From Calditrichaceae bacterium (GTDB taxonomy: Bacteria > Calditrichota > Calditrichia > Calditrichales > Calditrichaceae): 6,270 nt of DNA. Below are positions 1 through 6,270 of the stretch, one piece after another (within the stretch, counting starts at the first letter, position 1; every line of letters starts with the position of its first letter). A model generated the notes under the pieces. It did no database searches. It was given only the letters and a program-made list of their open reading frames with translations, and was not told the DNA's origin. Both the position numbers and the translations under genes were made by a program. The DNA lies in NCBI GenBank assembly GCA_030622395.1, contig JAUXGF010000178.1:1-6270 (forward strand), in the 5' to 3' direction.

Positions 1-1010
1 AAAGACCAGAATGAGTTTACTTCATTGAATTCTGTAAACTCACGCCAATTTTTTCCATTATAATGCGCAAGTATGCCAAAATCGCCTGCAATAAATATGT
101 CATTAATATCATTGCCGCGTATTCTGTTCATAAATATTTTAGGTAACTGAGTAAATCTAGTGTATTTACCCTGAAAATCTCTTTTATATGCGCCGCCACC
201 ACAAATGAAGACGTTGTCTTTGTCTTTAAACCAAACAGAGTATGTATCATTATTAGGATAAGGCCAATTTTCTTCAGAAACTGAATGATCTGAATTTATA
301 CATAATAATTTAGGTTCAACTGCTTCAAATTTCAAACAAGCAGGACATAAAATGTAGGATTCATCTGTCTCATCATCATAGCTGCCCCAAATATCTTGTA
401 TTGTCAAATCTGTCCCGCTCTCTATCTTCTGCCAGCTCTGACCGTCGTAATGGACAATTGTTCCCTTACGACCGGCAAAATACATATCATCTGAAGATGT
501 GCCCCACATTCTGGGTACACCACCGTCATTTTCATCTAAAACTCCCATATCCCATAGATGATATAATGTCCATTTATCACCAACAGGTTTGTAAGGTAGT
601 CCGCTTGAGAACCATATATCATTTTTGGAAAAAGCAAATACTCCTTCCAAAGGAGCCCAATTTGGTTCTCCTCGATAATTAACATATATTCTCTTCAACT
701 CCCATTTCTCACCATCCCAGTGAACAGCATTATATGGTGGAATCCACTCCGTGCTGTCTTCATTCCAACAGTCGGTATCTTCCGTATGTATCTTTCCAAC
801 AGCCCATATTTCGTTTTCATTGATAATTGCAACATCACGCAATAGACTGGAACTATGGTGACCCCATGAAAAAATTTCAATGCTAAAATCATGGCTGGTG
901 GTGTCTGTGCCGCCATTTGGCGGCGGGTAAGTGCTGGTATCTTTACAGCAGCATAAAGTGTAGTATAACGGTAATAATATTAAAAGTATTTTTATGTATT
1001 TCTTAATCAT
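1..1010 (-). CDS. Beta-propeller lipoprotein, 3' end cut by window edge
   Basis: An uninterrupted minus-strand reading frame starts at the ATG at 1010-1008 and runs off the left edge after 336 codons, so the C-terminus is missing. The N-terminus is basic (MIKKYIK), then has a hydrophobic stretch (residues 8-19) ending in three cysteines (20-22), as in a lipoprotein signal peptide; which Cys is lipidated is unclear. A Pro/Gly/Thr-rich linker follows (about 25-40). The rest is a repeat protein: blade-like motifs of the form 'ND-I/M-aromatic-x-x-G' lie near residues 60-71 (NENEIWAVG), 124-136 (SKNDIWFSS), 168-180 (WGTSSDDMYFAG), 259-271 and 297-309 (NDINDIFIAG). Companion strands 'H-[WY]-[DN]-G-x-x-W' lie at 97-103, 187-193 and 316-322. 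This is the pattern of bacterial WG/ND-type beta-propellers. Such proteins are usually surface or periplasmic and of unknown ligand. There is no convincing Shine-Dalgarno next to the ATG, only an A-run; an in-frame TGA about 30 bases upstream rules out a much earlier start. No function beyond the fold is assigned. Confidence 0.85.
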   Translation of the reverse strand, partial: MIKKYIKILLILLPLYYTLCCCKDTSTYPPPNGGTDTTSHDFSIEIFSWGHHSSSLLRDVAIINENEIWAVGKIHTEDTDCWNEDSTEWIPPYNAVHWDGEKWELKRIYVNYRGEPNWAPLEGVFAFSKNDIWFSSGLPYKPVGDKWTLYHLWDMGVLDENDGGVPRMWGTSSDDMYFAGRKGTIVHYDGQSWQKIESGTDLTIQDIWGSYDDETDESYILCPACLKFEAVEPKLLCINSDHSVSEENWPYPNNDTYSVWFKDKDNVFICGGGAYKRDFQGKYTRFTQLPKIFMNRIRGNDINDIFIAGDFGILAHYNGKNWREFTEFNEVNSFWS

Positions 1011-1231
1011 TTTTTTAATACGTGGCAGAGCACTTCCTCATATAAATTTCTTACTCGAAATGTAAGTTCTAAATATTGAAAATCCAACTTAAATTTAGAC
1101 AATTTATGACTTAAAGATTCCAAATGCTGTTTATCTTAAGGACAGCGCTTCGTACCCCATTTCCATATAATACTCATATTACTTTACCTTTTCTTATCTT
1201 GTTTTAAATTTCGACTATCCATAATATATTA

Positions 1232-2266
1232 TTAAATATCTTGATTCACTGTTATCATCTTCCCTTTTAAACCCACCTCTATAGTTTTTAATTCCGTTAA
1301 TTTTTCTTTAATATTCTTTTGCGCCCGCCATTCTATTTTTTTTACCGATAACGGAATTTGAAGGGCAATTTCGTATAAATACGGTTTTACCCGAACTAAT
1401 GGATTTGATAAACTTTCTTTTCCGTCTAAAAGCAGGTTTACCTGTAAAACTTCACCCTTTAATGGTTTAAATTTTCCCTGCTTTTCCCATTTTTTTGTAT
1501 TTATTAAAAAGCGGGCGACGCGCCTCAGGTTGTTAAATTCTGCATAAGGGGCTTCTAAAGAGTCAGCTTGCGGCTTAAATATTCTATTTTTCCCGGTCTC
1601 CCAGCCGCTGTTAATCAAAACCGCGCCGCGCTTATTGATAATTCGGAATTTATATCCTACAGGTTTTTCAGGCGCTATCCTGGCAGGGAATGTAACGGTA
1701 TATATGCCGTCGCCGTCATTATCAGCCATTAAAATTCCATTTTCATCCCACGCGCAAAAACTGCCGCTTACTACTATTTTATCGCCCTGGTCAGGTTTAA
1801 AAAAACCCAGAACCTGCTGATTGCATGTTCCTACTGTAAAAGTTAAATCCATTTCTATTTTTTTATCATATATCTCATTATATTTTAATACAGGATTTTC
1901 CCTCTTTAATTCTTCAACTCTGATTTTTCTATTAGAGATACCTTCCCAGCCTTTGTTGCCTATTACACGTCCGTCGCCGGAAGTTCTCTTAAATTTAAAT
2001 TCCAATGTATCAAGGCTTTTAGTTAAATTTTTTAATTCAACGCTGTATATCCAGTCGCCGTCCGCGTCTTCTAAAAAAAGCGAATCCGTTTTCCAGTCAT
2101 TAAAATTACCTGCTATGCAAATCTTATCCCCGCTTTCAGGTTTAAAATAGCCTGCGTCATGTTCTTTGCTCATATCCAGGCTTATTATAATTTTATCAGA
2201 CGGTCTTCTTTCGCAGGAGTAGAAAATTGTTATAATTAAAAAAAGATAAAATATTTTGTTTTTCAT
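1232..2266 (-). CDS. Lipoprotein with tandem CBM48/AMPK-GBD-like repeats
   Basis: A complete 344-residue gene. The signal peptide (hydrophobic residues 5-16) ends in FYSC, giving a probable lipidated Cys18 with an aromatic-rich lipobox. Repeat 1 (about 26-118) carries LDMS, then G-Y-F-K-P-x-x-G-D (39-47), G-N-F-N-D-W (53-58), an acidic loop with Y74 (DADGDWIY), and GW at 106-107 followed by N-R (112-113). Repeat 2 (about 140-231) repeats the order: GFFKPDQGD (154-162), GSFCAW (168-173), DNDGDGIY (182-189), GW (221-222), N-R (227-228). A third unit (about 250-341) keeps GKFKPLKGE (264-272) but has lost the FNxW and acidic-loop residues. The GxFN.W core followed by a D-rich turn is typical of the AMPK-GBD/CBM48-like beta-sandwich seen in secreted FCB proteins. 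Glycan binding is possible but inferred; no catalytic domain is visible. The start is fixed by a good AGGAGA and the following signal peptide. It lies 101 bp downstream of the hydrolase gene on the same strand, so co-transcription is plausible. Confidence 0.87.
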   Translation of the reverse strand: MKNKIFYLFLIITIFYSCERRPSDKIIISLDMSKEHDAGYFKPESGDKICIAGNFNDWKTDSLFLEDADGDWIYSVELKNLTKSLDTLEFKFKRTSGDGRVIGNKGWEGISNRKIRVEELKRENPVLKYNEIYDKKIEMDLTFTVGTCNQQVLGFFKPDQGDKIVVSGSFCAWDENGILMADNDGDGIYTVTFPARIAPEKPVGYKFRIINKRGAVLINSGWETGKNRIFKPQADSLEAPYAEFNNLRRVARFLINTKKWEKQGKFKPLKGEVLQVNLLLDGKESLSNPLVRVKPYLYEIALQIPLSVKKIEWRAQKNIKEKLTELKTIEVGLKGKMITVNQDI

Positions 2267-2270
2267 ATTT

Positions 2271-2276
2271 TCTCCT
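2271..2276 (-). promoter_or_regulatory. Strong Shine-Dalgarno (AGGAGA)
   Basis: Read on the minus strand, AGGAGA lies four bases before the ATG at 2266 (AGGAGAAAATATG). It is the only strong, well-spaced ribosome binding site next to a gene start in this window; the starts at 1010, 4209 and 6066 have only A/T-rich leaders. It supports the chosen start of the repeat lipoprotein and suggests this gene may be translated more efficiently than its neighbours. Confidence 0.75.
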
Positions 2277-2367
2277 ATGTATAGTAAAAAGTAAATGATA
2301 ACCGGTGAACATGTACAGAGTATTGTTCAATTTATTATTTTAAATATGTCAGCAGCCCGTTTGCTAA

Positions 2368-4209
2368 TTATTCCTGCGTTTTGCTCTTCACGCTCTCCGC
2401 TCTCCGTTCCCCTATATAAAACTCCCTTTCCGGATCAATCAAATGACTAAAATGATTGGAATGGGGCATTTCTTTATAATTTACATGAAATGACATTTTT
2501 TTTAGGTAACTTACAAATTTCCTGCTGTGGTGGACAGGAGCGACTGAATCATTCATTCCATGACGGATATACCATTTTAGATCTGGATATTTATCTTTTA
2601 TTCTTAATAATAAACTATAAAGCTTTGTTTCATCTTCGATAATTACAGGCACCCCAATAGCCATAGTTTCAATAGGGATCGTTTTTAATAACATCAATTG
2701 TAAAATATTCCGCGATCCTTTACTCCAGGCAAAAATTGAGATTCTTGTTGTGTCAATATTCCACTTTTTTTGAAGCTGTTTAACTATTATTGGTAATTCT
2801 TCTACGGCGTCTTTAAGATAATTCTGATTACCGCGCCCGTGCGGCATAACCAATATACGTTGATTTTCCGTACTTAAAGCTGTCCGCCAGGTTGTATGAT
2901 AATGACTTCCGCCTTCATCGCTTTCCCAAAAATCCAAATCTTTATCAATCAAACCGTGAGTCACAAATGTAACAGGGTATGAACGATCTTTATTATATAA
3001 CGCCGGAATAAATACACGATAAGGTTGAATAGTATTATCGACTATGGACCGGTAGCCCCATACTTGCGACCCCTTGTACAGCGGCAGCTCATCTCTTGAA
3101 CTATTATGAAAGCGGTATAAATCGATTAACGCCTGCGCTTTCATACGTGTTGAGTATTCCCGTTCTCCATTATAATTCCACATTTTAATCACAGCTTCTT
3201 TTCTTGCCATTCCGGCAGGGTCGGCGCTTTTTATTTTAATTAATATTTTTTGTAAAACATCGGCTGTCTTTTGATAGAAAACGGGAAATTCTTCTTCATA
3301 ATCAATATTTCCTTCTGCATCGATGGCGGCTATTTCACATAAAGCCTTACCATTGAAAGGATCCGGTAATTTGATCATACCGCCAAGCATCGAGGGCGGA
3401 TATGTTTCAATATTGATTATATTTTGATCCAGAGTTTTCCATTTTATCCTTATGTTATGTATTTTATCTAATTTTCTTTTGGAATTTGTTTTCAAAGGTA
3501 AATATTTTGCCGTATCCGGAATAATGCACGATTCGGGAATGTCGGAATAGACCATAGCAGCATTTTGTTTATAAAACAAATCCAGGGCTTTCTCAGTTAT
3601 CAGCCGCCTGTATAATCCCCAATCTCCATCGCCCTGGTCTATTTTATAAAGAAAAACATTCTTCCCTTTTTGTAAGGACACCTGTACAAAATCATCATTT
3701 CTCTTCACGGCTCGTCCGCGGTGAACAGTAATAATTGAATCTCCATTGACCCATATCATTATTCCGTCATCCGACCCAAATGACAATATTCGTTTGCAGG
3801 CTGAATCTGCCTCGATTATTTCAGCAATGTAAATAACCTTGTTTTTCGCGCCGGGAAACAAGTGGGTTAAATTAATAACAGAGTCTTTAGTAAAATAAAA
3901 TTGCCAATTTAATTTACTGGCTGAAATCAAATTGGAAATTGAATTCTTTTGGAAATGCGCCGGAGTGATGATTTTTGGAGAGAAATGTTTATGATAAAAC
4001 CCAAGGCAATTCTTATCATGTATCAAATTTTTCTCATAACCTTTGGTTCTATTAGGCAAAGGTTCAGATATTAGTAAAACATTTTTATCATTATTATTAT
4101 CATAATTATTGGTAGTACAGTTAAGCAATAAAAATAGCGGGAGCAAAAGAGCGCTAATAAGTTTTTTATTATTAGAAGTAAAGTAATAATTTTTCAAAAT
4201 AATATCCAT
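2368..4209 (-). CDS. Lipoprotein: PA14-like module plus alpha/beta hydrolase
   Basis: A complete 613-residue gene. The signal peptide has an unusually long n-region (1-16), a Leu-rich core (17-29) and Cys31 in LLLNC, then an Asn/Asp-rich linker (33-43). Residues about 100-205 resemble a PA14/lectin-like beta-sandwich: FGSDDGIMIWVNGD (144-157) is the typical 'SDDG..vwvNG' loop and strand, and KGKNVFLYKIDQGDGDWG follows. A beta-rich segment (about 250-312) and a helical linker (313-370) lead to an alpha/beta hydrolase (about 380-600): QPYRVFIP entry strand, THG (417-419) as probable oxyanion-hole region, MPHGRG (455-460), nucleophile elbow A-W-S-K-G with Ser496, acid Asp554 in MNDSV, and His583 or His586 in PHSNH. 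The order fits prolyl-oligopeptidase/feruloyl-esterase-like hydrolases. The elbow has Ala where G-x-S-x-G has its first Gly. The substrate is unknown; a peptide, ester or glycan-decorating acyl group are all possible. No Shine-Dalgarno is seen, and no later Met precedes the signal core, so ATG 4209 is kept. The short charged tail (about 601-613) looks unconserved. Confidence 0.87.
   Translation of the reverse strand: MDIILKNYYFTSNNKKLISALLLPLFLLLNCTTNNYDNNNDKNVLLISEPLPNRTKGYEKNLIHDKNCLGFYHKHFSPKIITPAHFQKNSISNLISASKLNWQFYFTKDSVINLTHLFPGAKNKVIYIAEIIEADSACKRILSFGSDDGIMIWVNGDSIITVHRGRAVKRNDDFVQVSLQKGKNVFLYKIDQGDGDWGLYRRLITEKALDLFYKQNAAMVYSDIPESCIIPDTAKYLPLKTNSKRKLDKIHNIRIKWKTLDQNIINIETYPPSMLGGMIKLPDPFNGKALCEIAAIDAEGNIDYEEEFPVFYQKTADVLQKILIKIKSADPAGMARKEAVIKMWNYNGEREYSTRMKAQALIDLYRFHNSSRDELPLYKGSQVWGYRSIVDNTIQPYRVFIPALYNKDRSYPVTFVTHGLIDKDLDFWESDEGGSHYHTTWRTALSTENQRILVMPHGRGNQNYLKDAVEELPIIVKQLQKKWNIDTTRISIFAWSKGSRNILQLMLLKTIPIETMAIGVPVIIEDETKLYSLLLRIKDKYPDLKWYIRHGMNDSVAPVHHSRKFVSYLKKMSFHVNYKEMPHSNHFSHLIDPEREFYIGERRAESVKSKTQE
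2391..2406. repeat. Tandem 7-bp duplication (CGCTCTC x2)
   Basis: CGCTCTC occurs twice head-to-tail and then continues with CG. It lies inside the last codons of the hydrolase gene and encodes part of its charged tail (ERRAESV on the minus strand). It may be a small slippage duplication; no function is implied. Confidence 0.5.
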
Positions 4210-4575
4210 AATTTAATCTTACAATTTTTTTTATCTGTTATCAGGAAAACATGCTATTTCTGTTATGGCTCAAGCTGCTATTAATTGAGTATCTAGGTCA
4301 GGTATTAAAAATTTTATTACGTGCCGGCATTTTATAAATAAATAACTGAAAGTAAACATCCGGCTGTATGAGCTAGGACTGCATGATTAAATTATGAAAC
4401 TGTCTAAATATATATATAAAGTTTTTAAAAACAAATTTTTTTATGTAAGTAATGTCATTTGGGATTTTAGAACGACTTGACTGTGTCAATTCAGCATCGA
4501 CAGTCCAAAAACGCAGTTTCTCCTATTTCACTGAAGCATTACATAATGATTATATTTACTCTGGAATGTTTTTTA
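4210..4575. other. 366-bp non-coding gap between two gene groups
   Basis: I see no convincing gene here. An open plus-strand frame that begins at 4452 runs antisense into the end of the glycosyltransferase gene and has no ribosome binding site or recognisable protein, so it is not called. The stretch contains a perfect GTTTTTAAAAAC palindrome at 4421-4432 beside an AT repeat (about 4408-4418). It also has a small inverted repeat, GACTGT (4479-4484) with ACAGTC (4500-4505), about 70-97 bases downstream of the glycosyltransferase stop, and a weaker CTCAA/TTGAG pair at 4269-4289. None has the GC-rich stem and U-tract of a clear terminator. The promoter of the hydrolase gene is expected here, but I cannot pick out convincing -35/-10 boxes. 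Confidence 0.6.
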
Positions 4576-6066
4576 TCAATCCGAAATCTTTTCATAAATT
4601 TCAAAATACCCCGTCTGAAATAATTTATTATAATCCGGGTTTTTAAGTATTTCAAAATCGGGGAAACTGTGGTTTTGACTTTCTAATTCCTTAATATGTT
4701 TTTCGTGATAAATGATCCAGTCCCCCGGCTGAATACTGTTCCATTGAAAATTATTTCCTAAAATACGCCTGGTGCGCAAAGGCTGGTTATAATCGTCAAG
4801 AAGATCGACGCTGTATTTACTATAATGATCAGTGAAAATTAGTTTCTCCGGATAATTTCTAATGACCTCTTTAAATTGATTCATCTCTTCTAAGTTAAAA
4901 TAATCTCTATATACATTGCACATAATCAAGCTGCCTAAAAAATATAAAATTAGTAACCCGACACGTATTTTGACTTTTATTTTAGATAAAAACATGGCGC
5001 TTAAAATAACCGCCGGCATAAAAAGAGGGAAAATATACCAGCTAAATCGCAGAACCTGGGGACGGTATGCCTGAAATGAAGTCGTAAAGAAAATAAATAA
5101 TGTGGCTAGACCCAAAAACCAAAATACAATCAAAAGGAATTGTTTTTTTCTAAACAACATAATGCTTTGGATAAGCGCAATTATTGGTAAGAAAAGGTGG
5201 AATCTTCTTAAAAAGACTACTTTGGGATTGTATATGAAAATCAACTTTAAAAGCTGCGGCAGATAATCTTTTGACGATGCATATCCAAAAGAACTTCCCT
5301 TGGTAAAGAAATCATTCTTCCCATATAGATAGTTAATTTCGGTTTGGTGAAAACGGTAGAAGAAATTATCGTATAGATTGTAGTAAACAATCGCTTCAAT
5401 AAATAAACTTAATCCTATAATTGATAACGCTAAAAAGATATACCGATTAAATTTGCCGCTTTTACGCCAATCAAAAAGAAAAAGGATAACTAACAAAATA
5501 CAAATATAAAACACATAAATTTTACAATATATTGAAAATGCCAAAAAAATACCGCCTATTATACTGGAAATCAACGATTCATGTTTATATGCGCGGTATA
5601 AAAAATAAATGCCTATATTAATAAAAAACGCCGCAGCAGAATCCGCAAAGTTAATTGTGGCAAAGGCAACGTCAGTCGGCAGCAAAGCCATTAAAAAAGC
5701 CGCTATAAGTGCAATGGATTCTGATTTTGTTATCAACTTTGCGAGATGGTAAGTAAGCAGAATATTGCAAAGTGAAAATAACATTGGGAAAAACATTGCG
5801 GCTAATTCCGTCGTGCCAAAAATATAATAAGCACAAGTCGTTAAAAAAATAATATTAATCCTTAAAGGGAAGACGGGAGCGCCTAAAAAATCTTTTGTGA
5901 ATTCGCCGTTAAAAAGTGTATAAGATAAAAAATCATAGTAGGCGTCATCTGAAAAAACATGACCAAATCTAAAATACAATCGCATAAAAATTGTTAAAAC
6001 GAGTATTAGATAAAGGATGTGGGGGGTTTTTATAACCGTTGTTTTTATTAACTGATTTAATTTCAT
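4576..6066 (-). CDS. GT39/PMT-like (ArnT-type) membrane glycosyltransferase
   Basis: An integral-membrane GT-C enzyme of 496 residues from the chosen start. Numbering from that start: the first membrane helix is about 17-36, followed by FSDDAYYDF (38-46), whose paired Asp40-Asp41 in the first periplasmic loop is the catalytic/metal-binding signature of PMT/ArnT/GT39 enzymes. A second acidic position, Asp142 in NFAD, lies in a later loop, as in the family. About ten further hydrophobic helices extend to about residue 384. RFSWYIFPLFMP (340-351) matches the 'RY..p..P' motif of the last helices. A soluble C-terminal domain of about 110 residues follows. Such enzymes transfer a sugar from a polyprenyl-phosphate donor to lipid, protein or glycan on the periplasmic side. 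An ATG at 6135 would add 23 residues without membrane character and overlap the preceding gene by 43 bp; the start at 6066 leaves a 26-bp spacer and is preferred, though neither start has a clear Shine-Dalgarno. The upstream lipid-phosphoribosyl transferase suggests a pentofuranose donor; this is inference. Confidence 0.87.
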   Translation of the reverse strand: MKLNQLIKTTVIKTPHILYLILVLTIFMRLYFRFGHVFSDDAYYDFLSYTLFNGEFTKDFLGAPVFPLRINIIFLTTCAYYIFGTTELAAMFFPMLFSLCNILLTYHLAKLITKSESIALIAAFLMALLPTDVAFATINFADSAAAFFINIGIYFLYRAYKHESLISSIIGGIFLAFSIYCKIYVFYICILLVILFLFDWRKSGKFNRYIFLALSIIGLSLFIEAIVYYNLYDNFFYRFHQTEINYLYGKNDFFTKGSSFGYASSKDYLPQLLKLIFIYNPKVVFLRRFHLFLPIIALIQSIMLFRKKQFLLIVFWFLGLATLFIFFTTSFQAYRPQVLRFSWYIFPLFMPAVILSAMFLSKIKVKIRVGLLILYFLGSLIMCNVYRDYFNLEEMNQFKEVIRNYPEKLIFTDHYSKYSVDLLDDYNQPLRTRRILGNNFQWNSIQPGDWIIYHEKHIKELESQNHSFPDFEILKNPDYNKLFQTGYFEIYEKISD

Positions 6067-6092
6067 CTTTACAAAAGCGTTTGTTTGGGGTG

Positions 6093-6270
6093 TTACAACT
6101 TTAACGTTACAATTGTAAGAAAAGCTATAATCCATAACAAGATATTAATCATGGTCGGTTTATCGGTAAAAAAAATATCCGTGGGATTGTCGCATTTATC
6201 TTCAATATGTATCAGGTAGAAATATCTTAGAAAGCCGTATAAAACAAATATTACCGTGTAACTAAGATGA
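6093..6270 (-). CDS. UbiA-family phosphoribosyl-polyprenyl-phosphate synthase, C-terminal fragment
   Basis: Only the last 58 codons are present; the frame enters from the right edge and stops at the TAA at 6095-6093. The peptide contains LYGFLRYFYLIH, then DNPTDIFFTDKP, then a hydrophobic helix (INILLWIIAFLTIV). The order 'Y-G-x-x-R-Y-x-x-L', 'x-P-T-[DE]-[IV]-[FL]-[FL]-x-D-[KR]-P', 'x-x-x-x-L-W' matches the C-terminal end of decaprenyl-phosphate phosphoribosyltransferase, a UbiA-superfamily membrane enzyme that transfers phosphoribose from PRPP to a polyprenyl phosphate. In mycobacteria this is the entry to decaprenyl-phosphoryl arabinose. The catalytic aspartate-rich motifs lie outside the window, so the assignment rests on the tail alone; another UbiA-type prenyltransferase is the main alternative. 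It ends 26 bp before the preferred start of the glycosyltransferase on the same strand, consistent with one operon. Confidence 0.75.
   Translation of the reverse strand, partial: HLSYTVIFVLYGFLRYFYLIHIEDKCDNPTDIFFTDKPTMINILLWIIAFLTIVTLKL

Noticed and set aside
401..682. Plus-strand open frame of 93 codons
   Set aside because: It is antisense to the propeller gene and has no family resemblance; it is a shadow of the real gene.
695..916. Minus-strand open frame of 73 codons
   Set aside because: It lies in another phase inside the beta-propeller lipoprotein gene, whose frame shows a signal peptide and clear repeats; this one shows no recognisable features.
1061..1077. Short CTTAC/GTAAG type inverted repeat upstream of the propeller gene, considered as an operator
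   Set aside because: A 5-bp stem is expected by chance in AT-rich DNA and no second copy is seen near other starts.
1635..2150. Two consecutive plus-strand open frames (61 and 109 codons)
   Set aside because: Both are antisense to the repeat lipoprotein. Their apparent similarity to each other (both have L-S-x-L/W-S-G-L-K-like ends) is the reverse reading of the same GxFKPxxGD repeats.
2306..2329. TGAACA...TGTTCA inverted repeat between the hydrolase and repeat-lipoprotein genes, considered as a terminator
   Set aside because: The stem is short and AT-rich and on the minus strand is not followed by an immediate U-tract, so it is not strong enough to call.
4452..4646. Plus-strand open frame of 64 codons
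   Set aside because: It has no ribosome binding site, no recognisable protein and overlaps the 3' end of the glycosyltransferase gene in antisense.
1..6270. CRISPR array, insertion sequence, tRNA/rRNA or riboswitch
   Set aside because: No regularly spaced direct repeats, transposase frame, terminal inverted repeats, cloverleaf or conserved aptamer was found on either strand.

Overview
The window is AT-rich DNA in which every credible gene lies on the minus strand. Two of the five genes run off the window edges. Likely source: a Gram-negative bacterium of the FCB group, possibly Ignavibacteria-like. This rests on three consecutive genes for exported lipoproteins with Bacteroidota/Ignavibacteria-style architectures (WG/ND-type beta-propeller, tandem 'GxFxP..GD' beta-sandwich repeats, lectin-like domain plus hydrolase), low GC content, and mostly weak Shine-Dalgarno sequences. 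That placement is inference; there is no rRNA or marker gene here. The standard genetic code fits (TAA and TGA stops).

In the direction of transcription (high to low coordinates): (1) 6270-6093 is the 3' end of an integral-membrane prenyltransferase resembling the C-terminus of UbiA-family decaprenyl-phosphate phosphoribosyltransferase. (2) After 26 bp comes a multi-spanning GT-C glycosyltransferase of the PMT/ArnT (GT39) type, 6066-4576. (3) A 366-bp non-coding stretch separates this pair from (4) a 613-residue lipoprotein with a PA14-like module and a C-terminal alpha/beta hydrolase (4209-2368). (5) Next, 101 bp downstream, is a 344-residue lipoprotein with two clear and one degenerate CBM48/AMPK-GBD-like repeats (2266-1232), which has the only strong ribosome binding site in the window. 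(6) After 221 bp comes the 5' part of a beta-propeller lipoprotein (1010 to the left edge).

The first two genes suggest a polyprenyl-phosphate-linked pentose pathway: the prenyltransferase would make phosphoribosyl-polyprenyl phosphate, a precursor of lipid-linked arabino- or ribofuranose, and the GT-C enzyme would use a lipid-linked sugar donor on the periplasmic face. The three lipoproteins would sit at the cell envelope. Two have modules whose relatives bind carbohydrate, so a glycan-related surface role is possible but unproven. No mobile element, CRISPR array, tRNA, rRNA or riboswitch was found.
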